Part shown: piece after piece, positions 1-5,383 of the stretch | Position numbering within the stretch: the stretch's first letter is position 1 | Layout: the number at the start of each line of letters is the position of its first letter | Made by a program: the position numbers and the translations under genes | Notes under the pieces: model-generated | Seen by the model: only the letters and a program-made list of their open reading frames with translations | Told to the model about the DNA's origin: nothing | The model's database searches: none | NCBI GenBank assembly: GCA_963589585.1 | Contig: CAVALG010000058.1 | Coordinates: 1-5,383 of the forward strand | Source of the DNA: CAVALG01 sp963589585 | GTDB taxonomy: Bacteria > Bacillota > Clostridia > Oscillospirales > Acutalibacteraceae | Direction: 5' to 3' | Length of the DNA: 5,383 bases

Positions 1-12
1 ATATATAAATAG

Positions 13-45
13 GCGCGTCGGTACCAAAATAGCATACCGACGCGC
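13..45. terminator. Strong hairpin, probable terminator after ddh
   Basis: A perfect 11-bp stem pairs 13-23 (GCGCGTCGGTA) with 35-45 (TACCGACGCGC) across an 11-base loop. It begins only five bases beyond the ddh stop codon. On the plus strand it is followed by AGTTTTTAT, a proper T-tract. On the minus strand, the direction of ddh, it is followed by the weaker CTATTTATATAT. It could therefore end both ddh and a gene arriving from the left, outside the window. The stem is seen directly; two-way function is inferred. Confidence 0.8.
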
Positions 46-50
46 AGTTT

Positions 51-1031
51 TTATAACATATTTTTAATTATTTCATCGTGGGTGATAGGCATTAAATCCG
101 CAGGAGCTATGTCAAATACCGTGCGGCAGCCAATACAGCCGCGCGAGTGCATCTTAACCGCTGCGCGCGCAAAGGCAACAAGTACGCTTGCGGTGAACTC
201 GGGGTTTGAATCGAGTTTTAAAGCATATTCGATTATATGGCGGTGTTCTTCGGACTCTCCCGTAGTACCCGTGCGAATAACAAAACCGCCGTGCGGCATA
301 CCTTTGTGGTCACGGTTCAATTCCTCTTGGCTTATAAAATTAACGGTTGTGTCATAGTCGGCAAAGTATTTAGGCATATTCTTAATTTCCTCTTCGATGC
401 GCTGCCTGTCTGCACCGTCAGCAGCAACAACATAACAAAGCCTTGTGTGCTTTTCACGCGTTGTCAGTTCGGGAGCTTCACCGCTGCGAACAGCCTTGAT
501 TGCATCGTTGTTGGGGCAGGTGTATTGCCTTGCGTCAATTACTCCGTCAATGCGCCTTATAGCGTCAGAATGCCCCTGACTTATACCCTTTCCCCAAAAT
601 GTGTAATCCTTGCCTTGCGGCAGTATTGCGTTGCCGTATAAACGGGCAAGCGAGAACATACCGGGATCCCAACCTACCGAAATCACCGCTGTCTTTTCAC
701 CGCGTTTTGCCGATTTGTCAACATTCGCATAATGCCGTGGTATGTCTGCGTGGGTGTCAAAACTGTCAATCACATTAAAATGTTCTGCTAAAGCAGGGGT
801 CATCACGGGCAGGTCGGTTGCGCTGCCGCCGCATATTATCATTACATCAATTTGGTCCTTGTATTTTAATACATCATTTGCGGAGTAGACTGCAGTTGTG
901 CTGTATACCGTCTTTACAGCAGAGGGGTCGCGCCGAGTAAAAACGCCGAATATTTCCGCGTCAGGAGAGCTTTTTACGGCTATCTCAACGCCTTTTCCTA
1001 AATTCCCGTAACCGTATATACCTACTTTCAT
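51..1031 (-). CDS. ddh: meso-diaminopimelate D-dehydrogenase
   Basis: This 326-residue enzyme would reductively aminate tetrahydrodipicolinate to meso-diaminopimelate in one NADPH- and ammonia-dependent step, bypassing the succinylase and acetylase routes to lysine and peptidoglycan precursor. It should be a soluble cytoplasmic dimer. The N-terminus has the Rossmann motif GYGNLGKG (residues 7-14). Family-typical blocks follow: CGGSATDLP (68-75), DSFDTH (89-94), SVGWDPGMFSLAR (118-130), FWGKGISQGHSDA (145-157), REKHTR (192-197), PHGGF (246-250) and LDSNPEFTASVL (273-284). These correspond to the nucleotide and substrate pockets of the Corynebacterium enzyme as I recall it. Length matches the family, about 320-326. 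The ATG at 1031 is chosen because AAAGGTGAT precedes it. The frame stays open to a TTG at 1094, but that TTG is the first triplet of the promoter -35 box. It appears to be a single-gene unit, divergent from yunB. Confidence 0.95.
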   Translation of the reverse strand: MKVGIYGYGNLGKGVEIAVKSSPDAEIFGVFTRRDPSAVKTVYSTTAVYSANDVLKYKDQIDVMIICGGSATDLPVMTPALAEHFNVIDSFDTHADIPRHYANVDKSAKRGEKTAVISVGWDPGMFSLARLYGNAILPQGKDYTFWGKGISQGHSDAIRRIDGVIDARQYTCPNNDAIKAVRSGEAPELTTREKHTRLCYVVAADGADRQRIEEEIKNMPKYFADYDTTVNFISQEELNRDHKGMPHGGFVIRTGTTGESEEHRHIIEYALKLDSNPEFTASVLVAFARAAVKMHSRGCIGCRTVFDIAPADLMPITHDEIIKNML

Positions 1032-1034
1032 AAC

Positions 1035-1043
1035 ATCACCTTT
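1035..1043 (-). promoter_or_regulatory. Ribosome binding site that decides the ddh start
   Basis: Read on the minus strand this is AAAGGTGAT followed by GTT and then the ATG at 1031. It supports the MKVGIYGYGN start over the upstream TTG at 1094. The same GGTGAT core precedes the gene at 3958-5151. Confidence 0.75.
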
Positions 1044-1065
1044 TAAATTAATTTTTTCTGAAATA

Positions 1066-1078
1066 ATGATAGTATCAT
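1066..1078. promoter_or_regulatory. 13-bp palindrome covering the ddh -10 box
   Basis: ATGATA-G-TATCAT is a perfect palindrome with 6-bp arms around one central base. Its left arm is the ddh -10 hexamer and its right arm lies in the promoter spacer. This is the usual place for a repressor operator, but no regulator is identified, and part of the symmetry comes from an AT-rich -10 sequence. Confidence 0.35.
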
Positions 1079-1094
1079 CTTCGGGGTTTGTCAA
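1066..1094 (-). promoter_or_regulatory. Sigma-A-type promoter of ddh
   Basis: Read on the minus strand, a consensus -35 TTGACA (1094-1089) is separated by exactly 17 bases from the -10 TATCAT (1071-1066). Transcription should start near 1059, leaving a leader of about 28 bases before the ATG at 1031. Such a short leader leaves no room for a riboswitch. Confidence 0.8.
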
Positions 1095-1108
1095 TTAAAA
1101 TTTTTGTC

Positions 1109-1130
1109 TATTAAAGAAAACTCTTTAATA
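1109..1130. repeat. Perfect 9-bp inverted repeat between ddh and yunB
   Basis: TATTAAAGA (1109-1117) and TCTTTAATA (1122-1130) are exact reverse complements separated by AAAC. The repeat lies upstream of the ddh -35 box and about 29-50 bases upstream of the predicted yunB transcription start. It could be an operator for either divergent gene. It is AT-rich with no adjoining T-tract, so a terminator is unlikely. Confidence 0.4.
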
Positions 1131-1143
1131 ATTCTAAAAAATG

Positions 1144-1152
1144 TGGTATGAT
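1144..1152 (+). promoter_or_regulatory. Candidate extended -10 promoter of yunB
   Basis: TGGTATGAT combines an extended TGn with a five-of-six match to TATAAT, the same style as the tRNA promoter at 5282-5310. No good -35 is seen; the hexamer 17 bases upstream is TTTAAT. The start would fall near 1159. In Bacillus subtilis yunB depends on sigma-E, but I could not find a convincing sigma-E -10 (CATACA-type) here, so the assignment is tentative. Confidence 0.35.
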
Positions 1153-1178
1153 ATTTGTGCTTGTTTTTCACCACTTAT

Positions 1179-1200
1179 GCCTATTTTTCGTAAGATAGGC
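1179..1200 (+). promoter_or_regulatory. Leader hairpin just before the yunB ribosome binding site
   Basis: GCCTAT (1179-1184) pairs with ATAGGC (1195-1200). The stem extends by a T-G wobble and two T-A pairs to nine pairs closed by a TCGT loop. It ends four bases before the AGGGG of the ribosome binding site and 16 bases before the ATG. It has no T-tract. It could protect the 5' end or tune translation; function is inferred. Confidence 0.45.
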
Positions 1201-1216
1201 TAAAGGGGATGAAATT

Positions 1217-1903
1217 ATGCAAAAAACAATACTCAAAAGATGGATATCGCTCCTGCTTGCGGTCATAATTGTTTCGGTTGCAGCATTTGTATACATTGAT
1301 GTATCTTTAAGGCCGCTAATCCGTAAATACGCTCGTTCACAAGTTGAAATTCTTTTGAATAACGCCGTAAGCAAATCAATGTCAAATGTACTTAAAAAAG
1401 AAAAATTTACATACAGCGACCTTTCGGTAATCGAACGGGATTCCGACGGTAATGTAAAGTCAATTGAAATTGATACTTTAAATATGAATCGCATTGTTTC
1501 CGAAATCGTTGATGATGTTCAGCACAATATGACAAATGATGAAAATTTTTCAATATCCGTACCTCTCGGAACACTTACGGGAAGCCAATATCTTGTAGGC
1601 CGCGGACCTGATATTAAGGTTAAAACCAAAATCAGTACACCTATGTTTACTGATACCGAAAGTAGATTTTTGGAAGCGGGCATAAATCAAACGCTGCACC
1701 AAATCACACTTACAATAAGGTCGGATATCTACATACTTATGCCGCTTTACAGGGCGGAGGAATTGGTCAGTGGAACATATATAATTGCCGAAACGGTAGT
1801 TGTAGGTGATATACCGGAAGCCTATACAAATGTTATAGATGTTTCGGAAGAAAGCGATGTTCCTGATGATATAAACAACTACAGCGCCGAAAAAATAGAT
1901 TAA
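1217..1903 (+). CDS. yunB: Sporulation protein YunB
   Basis: This 228-residue protein matches the YunB family of endospore formers. In Bacillus subtilis the gene is in the mother-cell sigma-E regulon and is needed for efficient sporulation; its biochemical role is unknown to me. A short basic N-terminus (KTILKRW) leads into one membrane segment at about residues 10-27, so most of the protein should lie outside the membrane. Family landmarks follow in order: RPLIRKYA (32-39), a helical region with NNAV (48-51), SVPLGTLTGS (114-123), GRGPDIKVK (128-136), FLEAGINQTLHQI (151-163) and ETVVVGDIPEAY (192-203). The last 20 or so residues are acidic and variable. The ATG at 1217 follows TAAAGGGGATG at good spacing. 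ligA lies 73 bases downstream on the same strand and may be cotranscribed. Confidence 0.9.
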   Translation: MQKTILKRWISLLLAVIIVSVAAFVYIDVSLRPLIRKYARSQVEILLNNAVSKSMSNVLKKEKFTYSDLSVIERDSDGNVKSIEIDTLNMNRIVSEIVDDVQHNMTNDENFSISVPLGTLTGSQYLVGRGPDIKVKTKISTPMFTDTESRFLEAGINQTLHQITLTIRSDIYILMPLYRAEELVSGTYIIAETVVVGDIPEAYTNVIDVSEESDVPDDINNYSAEKID

Positions 1904-1920
1904 AATTGCAAATACTATTT

Positions 1921-1944
1921 AGGCGTGACGGCTTCCGTCAGCCT
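1921..1944 (+). promoter_or_regulatory. Hairpin in the yunB-ligA gap
   Basis: TGACGG (1926-1931) pairs with CCGTCA (1935-1940) across a CTT loop. The stem continues as AGGC (1921-1924) with GCCT (1941-1944) after a bulged G at 1925, giving ten pairs. It is followed by GATAAAGCAG rather than a T-run, so it is not a normal intrinsic terminator. It could be a processing or pausing hairpin between yunB and ligA, or a leader hairpin of ligA, like the one before yunB. Confidence 0.45.
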
Positions 1945-1976
1945 GATAAAGCAGTTTAAAAGGGGATTGTTTAATT

Positions 1977-3956
1977 ATGGACGAAAAAACCGCCAAACAA
2001 AGAATTGAAGAATTGCGTAAGTCAATTGAATACCATAATAATAAATATTACAATCAGGACGATCCCGAAATATCCGATTATGAATATGATATGCTGCAAA
2101 GGGAATTAAAAGGGTTGGAAACGGATTTTCCGCAATTTGCGGACGCTTCATCTCCCACTAAACATATCGGTGGAACGAGAAATATTCAGTTTTCGCCCGT
2201 AACACATGATGTGCGTATGGAAAGTTTGCAGGATGTGTTCGATTTTAACGAAGTTCGCGCGTTTGATGCCCGTGTGCGCGAGGTGATAGGTAATGCCGTA
2301 GAATATTCAGTTGAGCCTAAAATTGACGGCTTATCTGTTTCGCTTGAGTATTCGGACGGTGTGCTTGTTCGCGGCTCAACACGCGGCGACGGTGATATTG
2401 GAGAAAATGTAACCGATAATCTTATGACTGTTAATACAATTCCTAAAAAATTAAACGGTTATACGAACGATATTGAGGTTCGCGGCGAGGTTTATATGTC
2501 GCATAACAGTTTTAACGAACTTATCAAATGGCAGGAAATTAATGAAGAAAAACTTTCAAAGAATCCGCGCAACGCTGCGGCAGGTTCGCTCCGCCAAAAA
2601 GATTCTGCAGTTACTGCAAAACGAAAACTTGATATATTCGTGTTTAATGTGCAAAAAATAGGCGCACATAATTATGCGAGCCATACAGAATCGCTTGATT
2701 TCTTAAAATCGATAGGTTTTACTGTCTTACCGTTTTACAAAAAGTGCGCCGATATCGAGTCGGCGATTGAGGAAATTAAAAGAATAGGCGAAGAACGCGG
2801 CGAACTCGGATTTGATATAGATGGCGCCGTTATAAAGGTGAATGACCTGGCTTCAAGAGAGATTTTGGGCAGTACTGCCAAATTCCCCAAATGGGCGGTT
2901 GCATATAAGTATCCACCCGAAGAAAAAGCAACCGTCTTGCGTGATATTGAAATCAATGTGGGCAGAACGGGTGCTCTTACTCCCACAGCCGTGTTTGACA
3001 CTATAGAACTTTCGGGTACTTCGGTAAGCCGTGCCGTATTGCATAATGAAGATTTTATAAAGCAAAAAAATATTGCAATAGGCGATACCATAATTGTCAG
3101 AAAAGCAGGGGAGATAATACCGGAGGTTGTGGGTGTAAAAGAAAAATCGCCCGATAGCTTGCCGTTTGAAATGCCGAAGTTTTGTCCATCGTGCGGTTCG
3201 CCCGTTACAAGGTGCGAAAATGAGGCGGTAATCCGCTGCAATTCTCCCGAATGTCCTGCACAATTGCTTAGAAATTTGTTTCATTTTGTTTCAAGGGACG
3301 CAATGGATATTGAAGGTTTGGGTCCGGCAATTATCGAACAGTTGGTAAACGCAAATCTAATACGCAATCCTGCGGACATATATAAGTTAAAAGCAGAGGA
3401 TATAAGCCTGCTTGAACGGTCCGGCGAAAAATCCGCCGATAACATTTTAAAAGCGGTTGAAAAATCAAAATCCAACGATTTAAGCAGGCTGGTTTACGGT
3501 TTGGGTATACGCAATGTGGGTCAAAAAGCCGCTAAACTTTTATCCGAAAAGTTCGGCGATATCGAGTCGATTTTCTATGCTTCCGCAGAGGATATAGAGA
3601 ATATAGACGGCTTAGGCAAAATTATCGCCGCTTCGGTGGTCAACTTCTTCTCGCTGCCGCAAACGCGTTGCCTGATTGACGAGTTATCAAGCGTAGGCGT
3701 TAATATGAAAAGCCTTTTAAAGCCTGTCGGTAATTCGTTAAACGGACTGAAATTTGTCCTTACGGGAACACTGCCCACGCTTAAACGCAGCGATGCGGCA
3801 AAATTAATTGAGGATAACGGCGGCAAAGTATCGTCAAGCGTTTCTAAAAATACGGATTATGTATTGGCAGGGGAGGATGCCGGCAGCAAACTTGATAAAG
3901 CGGCGCAACTCGGAATATCCGTAATAAGTGAATCTGATTTTTTAAAAATGATATGA
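1977..3956 (+). CDS. ligA: NAD+-dependent DNA ligase LigA
   Basis: The enzyme seals 3'-OH/5'-phosphate nicks in duplex DNA using NAD+, joining Okazaki fragments and completing repair. It has 659 residues against about 670 in Escherichia coli and Bacillus, and all domains are present. Domain Ia (about 1-65) has YHNNKYYNQDDPEISDYEYD for NAD+ binding. The adenylation domain has the nucleophile K115 in KIDG, RGEV (169-172), the NPRNAAAGSLRQ block (196-207), DGAVIK with K287, and YKYP with K311. The OB fold is about 315-395. A four-cysteine zinc finger uses C403, C406, C421 and C426. Helix-hairpin-helix repeats include IEGLG, GLGIRNVG and IDGLG (about 443-560). The BRCT domain is about 587-659 with LTGTLP. 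The ATG at 1977 follows AAAAGGGGATT. No promoter is obvious in the 73-base gap after yunB, so readthrough from yunB is plausible. The stop is one base from that of the convergent gene. Confidence 0.98.
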   Translation: MDEKTAKQRIEELRKSIEYHNNKYYNQDDPEISDYEYDMLQRELKGLETDFPQFADASSPTKHIGGTRNIQFSPVTHDVRMESLQDVFDFNEVRAFDARVREVIGNAVEYSVEPKIDGLSVSLEYSDGVLVRGSTRGDGDIGENVTDNLMTVNTIPKKLNGYTNDIEVRGEVYMSHNSFNELIKWQEINEEKLSKNPRNAAAGSLRQKDSAVTAKRKLDIFVFNVQKIGAHNYASHTESLDFLKSIGFTVLPFYKKCADIESAIEEIKRIGEERGELGFDIDGAVIKVNDLASREILGSTAKFPKWAVAYKYPPEEKATVLRDIEINVGRTGALTPTAVFDTIELSGTSVSRAVLHNEDFIKQKNIAIGDTIIVRKAGEIIPEVVGVKEKSPDSLPFEMPKFCPSCGSPVTRCENEAVIRCNSPECPAQLLRNLFHFVSRDAMDIEGLGPAIIEQLVNANLIRNPADIYKLKAEDISLLERSGEKSADNILKAVEKSKSNDLSRLVYGLGIRNVGQKAAKLLSEKFGDIESIFYASAEDIENIDGLGKIIAASVVNFFSLPQTRCLIDELSSVGVNMKSLLKPVGNSLNGLKFVLTGTLPTLKRSDAAKLIEDNGGKVSSSVSKNTDYVLAGEDAGSKLDKAAQLGISVISESDFLKMI

Positions 3957-3957
3957 T

Positions 3958-5151
3958 TTACGCCTTTTCGATTTTGACCCTGTAATATTCCATATCATCT
4001 CCTATCAGGCGGATAATATGGCCGTTTATATATAAATCTATTTCTAATGGCAGATCTTTTAACTCTGCTGCCGCATCCGCCTTTTTATTGTTAAAATCAT
4101 TACAGCTGAAGCACCACATATCAGTTCCCGGAACGCATATATCGGTTACGGCTTGGTTTGAAATTTTTGCGGTTATATCGTGGTCTTCAATGTTTAAATA
4201 TGAATAGTATCTATCATCATCTTGAGGCGGATAATCGTTGCATTGAGTAATTTTATAGGATTTTAGCGGAGCGATATTATAGTTAAACTGTCCCTCTGCG
4301 TGAAGTCCCAGCTCTAATACTGTATCATCAAAAATGATGTTGCAGTCGCCGCCTTCAAACGATAAATCAATATAGTCGGTGGAATGATGGTCGTAATTTT
4401 CAAGATAACCTTCAAAATCGATATATATACCTTTTACGGTTTTACCGACAAAAAGCGCCTTTAGTTTTTTCTCTAATTCTTTTGCCGAATAGCACCATTC
4501 CCAGTTATAATATTCACCCTCGTTCGGCGATTTAATAATGCTGTATTTGTATTTCCTGTTTTTTATATATCCTACCAGGTAGATTTTATGGTTTTCTGTA
4601 GACAAACTGAACCCTAAAGACAGGTCATCTGCATTTGCGGCGGCGAGTGCTTTTTCACCGTCGTAGCCGCTGCGTTCAAAGCAGCACCACATACTTGCTC
4701 CCAAAACGCATACTTCTGTTACAGTTTGATTTAAAATGTTTTCGGTGATATCATAGTCCTCAATATTTAAATATGAATCGTATAATTCATCACCTTGCGG
4801 CGGATAATCGTTGTACTCCGTTATTTTATAGCAGTTAAGCGGTGCGATATTGTATTCAAACTGTCCCTCGGTGTGGCGTCTTAACTCCAATACGGTATCA
4901 CCAAAAATGATTTTACTGCCGCCGCCATTAGGAGAAATATCCATAAACGGTGTAGGAAATTTTTCATAATTTTCAAGATAACTTCCTAAGTCAATATACA
5001 AGCCCTTTACGGTTTTTCCGGCAAAAAGCACCTTAAACTTTTTCTCTAATTCTTTTGCCGAATAGCACCATTCCCAGTTATCATATTCTTTTGTTTGCGG
5101 TAATTCAAAGGTAATGTACTTATATTTTCTGCTTTTAAAATCTTCAACCAT
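3958..5151 (-). CDS. Unrecognised protein made of two direct copies of a ~190-residue domain
   Basis: I do not recognise this 397-residue protein. Numbered from the ATG at 5151, copy 1 is about residues 7-197 and copy 2 about 198-386. They align without gaps at a 191-residue offset for about 150 residues, with roughly 97 of 152 positions identical by hand count, then with a one-residue gap. Shared blocks are RKYKY, NWEWCYSAKELEKK (25-38 and 216-229), GKTVKG, YLENY, IIF-DTVLEL, EGQF-YNIAPL, NDYPPQ, SYLNIED-DIT and MWC. It is rich in Tyr, Asp, Glu and Asn, acidic, and lacks any signal peptide or membrane helix I can see, so it is probably cytoplasmic. No catalytic motif is evident; paired Trp and Cys residues recur in both halves. 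The ATG at 5151 is preferred because the in-frame GTG at 5160 lies inside the GGTGAT ribosome binding site. It has its own promoter and converges on ligA. It could be a ligand-binding or structural protein; function unknown. Confidence 0.85.
   Translation of the reverse strand: MVEDFKSRKYKYITFELPQTKEYDNWEWCYSAKELEKKFKVLFAGKTVKGLYIDLGSYLENYEKFPTPFMDISPNGGGSKIIFGDTVLELRRHTEGQFEYNIAPLNCYKITEYNDYPPQGDELYDSYLNIEDYDITENILNQTVTEVCVLGASMWCCFERSGYDGEKALAAANADDLSLGFSLSTENHKIYLVGYIKNRKYKYSIIKSPNEGEYYNWEWCYSAKELEKKLKALFVGKTVKGIYIDFEGYLENYDHHSTDYIDLSFEGGDCNIIFDDTVLELGLHAEGQFNYNIAPLKSYKITQCNDYPPQDDDRYYSYLNIEDHDITAKISNQAVTDICVPGTDMWCFSCNDFNNKKADAAAELKDLPLEIDLYINGHIIRLIGDDMEYYRVKIEKA
3994..4560 (-). repeat. 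Second (C-terminal) copy of the duplicated domain unit
   Basis: Direct repeat of 4561-5133 with a period of 573 bases (191 codons). The copies are best conserved around NWEWCYSAKELEKK and NDYPPQ. They diverge most in the last 30-40 residues, where one codon has been gained or lost. Confidence 0.85.
4561..5133 (-). repeat. First (N-terminal) copy of the duplicated domain unit
   Basis: Direct repeat partner of 3994-4560. It includes 5039-5081, which is identical base for base to 4466-4508 in the other copy (43 bases). A nucleotide match of that length shows a relatively recent duplication or later homogenisation between the copies. Confidence 0.85.
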
Positions 5152-5155
5152 ATAT

Positions 5156-5161
5156 ATCACC
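5156..5161 (-). promoter_or_regulatory. Ribosome binding site that decides the start of the duplicated gene
   Basis: On the minus strand GGTGAT is followed by ATAT and then the ATG at 5151. The GTG at 5160 that would extend the frame by three residues is inside this element. ddh uses the same GGTGAT core before its start. Confidence 0.6.
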
Positions 5162-5182
5162 GTTTCTTTAGTAATTTTTATA

Positions 5183-5211
5183 ATTGTAACAAATTATTTA
5201 CAGTAATGCAA
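5183..5211 (-). promoter_or_regulatory. Sigma-A-type promoter of the duplicated gene
   Basis: On the minus strand, -35 TTGCAT (5211-5206) is separated by 17 bases from -10 TACAAT (5188-5183). A TG one base before the -10 makes it extended. The start would fall near 5176, giving a leader of about 25 bases. Confidence 0.65.
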
Positions 5212-5281
5212 TGGGCAAGCGGCGAACTGTCCAAATGCCGCGGCGGCTAATAAAATATAGAAATAAAATTTACAAAAATAC

Positions 5282-5310
5282 TTGACTAACGGCGGTAATT
5301 GTGGTATTAT
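5282..5310 (+). promoter_or_regulatory. Strong sigma-A-type promoter of the tRNA gene
   Basis: TTGACT (5282-5287), a 17-base spacer and TATTAT (5305-5310), with an extended TG at 5302-5303. Transcription should start near 5317, about 12 bases before the tRNA. This is a typical stable-RNA promoter. Confidence 0.85.
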
Positions 5311-5328
5311 GATTATCGTCGTAGCGAC

Positions 5329-5383
<55 letters not shown>

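Noticed and set aside
82..641. Plus-strand open frames (82-357, 237-641) opposite ddh
   Set aside because: They are antisense to a well-conserved ddh reading frame, lack ribosome binding sites, and their translations look like reverse-complement noise.
1095..1178. Sigma-E promoter for yunB
   Set aside because: Expected from Bacillus, but no sequence resembling the CATACA-type -10 with a matching -35 was found; the best candidate is the extended -10 at 1144-1152.
1032..1216. Lysine riboswitch or other leader RNA for ddh
   Set aside because: The promoter at 1066-1094 leaves a leader of only about 28 bases, far too short for the lysine aptamer, and no terminator/antiterminator pair is present.
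1168..1494. Minus-strand open frame opposite the start of yunB
   Set aside because: It overlaps a recognised YunB coding region and its translation resembles no coherent protein.
1921..1944. Intrinsic terminator separating yunB and ligA
   Set aside because: The stem is good but is followed by GATAAAGCAG with no T-run on the plus strand.
2473..3826. Small open frames inside ligA on both strands (for example 2473-2661 plus, 2735-3241, 2853-3284, 3281-3475 and 3575-3826 minus)
   Set aside because: ligA is intact and conserved across the whole span, and none of these frames has a convincing start signal or protein-like composition.
3958..5328. Toxin-immunity or mobile-island cargo including the duplicated gene beside a tRNA
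   Set aside because: Although a tRNA is a common integration target, no integrase, attachment repeat, toxin partner or secretion signal is visible. The tRNA's 3' end, where such elements insert, points away from this gene.

Overview
The window looks like chromosomal DNA from an endospore-forming, low-GC member of the Firmicutes, most likely the class Clostridia. A YunB-type sporulation protein points to a spore former. Strong AAAGGGG-type and AAAGGTG ribosome binding sites, and sigma-A-like promoters (several with an extended TGn -10), fit the Firmicutes. A Ddh-type diaminopimelate dehydrogenase is common in Clostridia. The genus cannot be fixed from the sequence. No phage, transposon, integrase, CRISPR or defence gene is visible, so this reads as an ordinary core-genome segment carrying one unfamiliar gene.

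Layout: (1) At 13-45 there is a strong hairpin at the end of ddh. (2) 51-1031 (-) is ddh, meso-diaminopimelate dehydrogenase, with a clear promoter whose -35 box excludes the longer open frame. (3) 1032-1216 is a divergent intergenic region with a palindrome over the ddh -10 box, a perfect 9-bp inverted repeat, a candidate yunB promoter and a leader hairpin. (4) 1217-1903 (+) is yunB. (5) 1904-1976 is a short gap with a second hairpin. (6) 1977-3956 (+) is ligA, the NAD+-dependent DNA ligase. (7) 3958-5151 (-) is a 397-residue protein I do not recognise, built from two direct copies of a domain of about 190 residues. It converges on ligA with one base between the stop codons. (8) 5152-5328 is an intergenic region with back-to-back promoters. 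(9) From 5329 to the window edge is the 5' part of a tRNA-Gly gene with anticodon TCC.

How the genes relate: Ddh makes meso-diaminopimelate for lysine and peptidoglycan, YunB acts in sporulation, and LigA seals nicks in replication and repair. yunB and ligA run in the same direction and may share a transcript, but nothing ties the three into one pathway. The least explained item is the duplicated protein. It has no signal peptide, membrane segment or known catalytic motif that I can see, and its own promoter looks good. I found no convincing undescribed multi-gene system. No gene-free stretch exceeds 300 bases.
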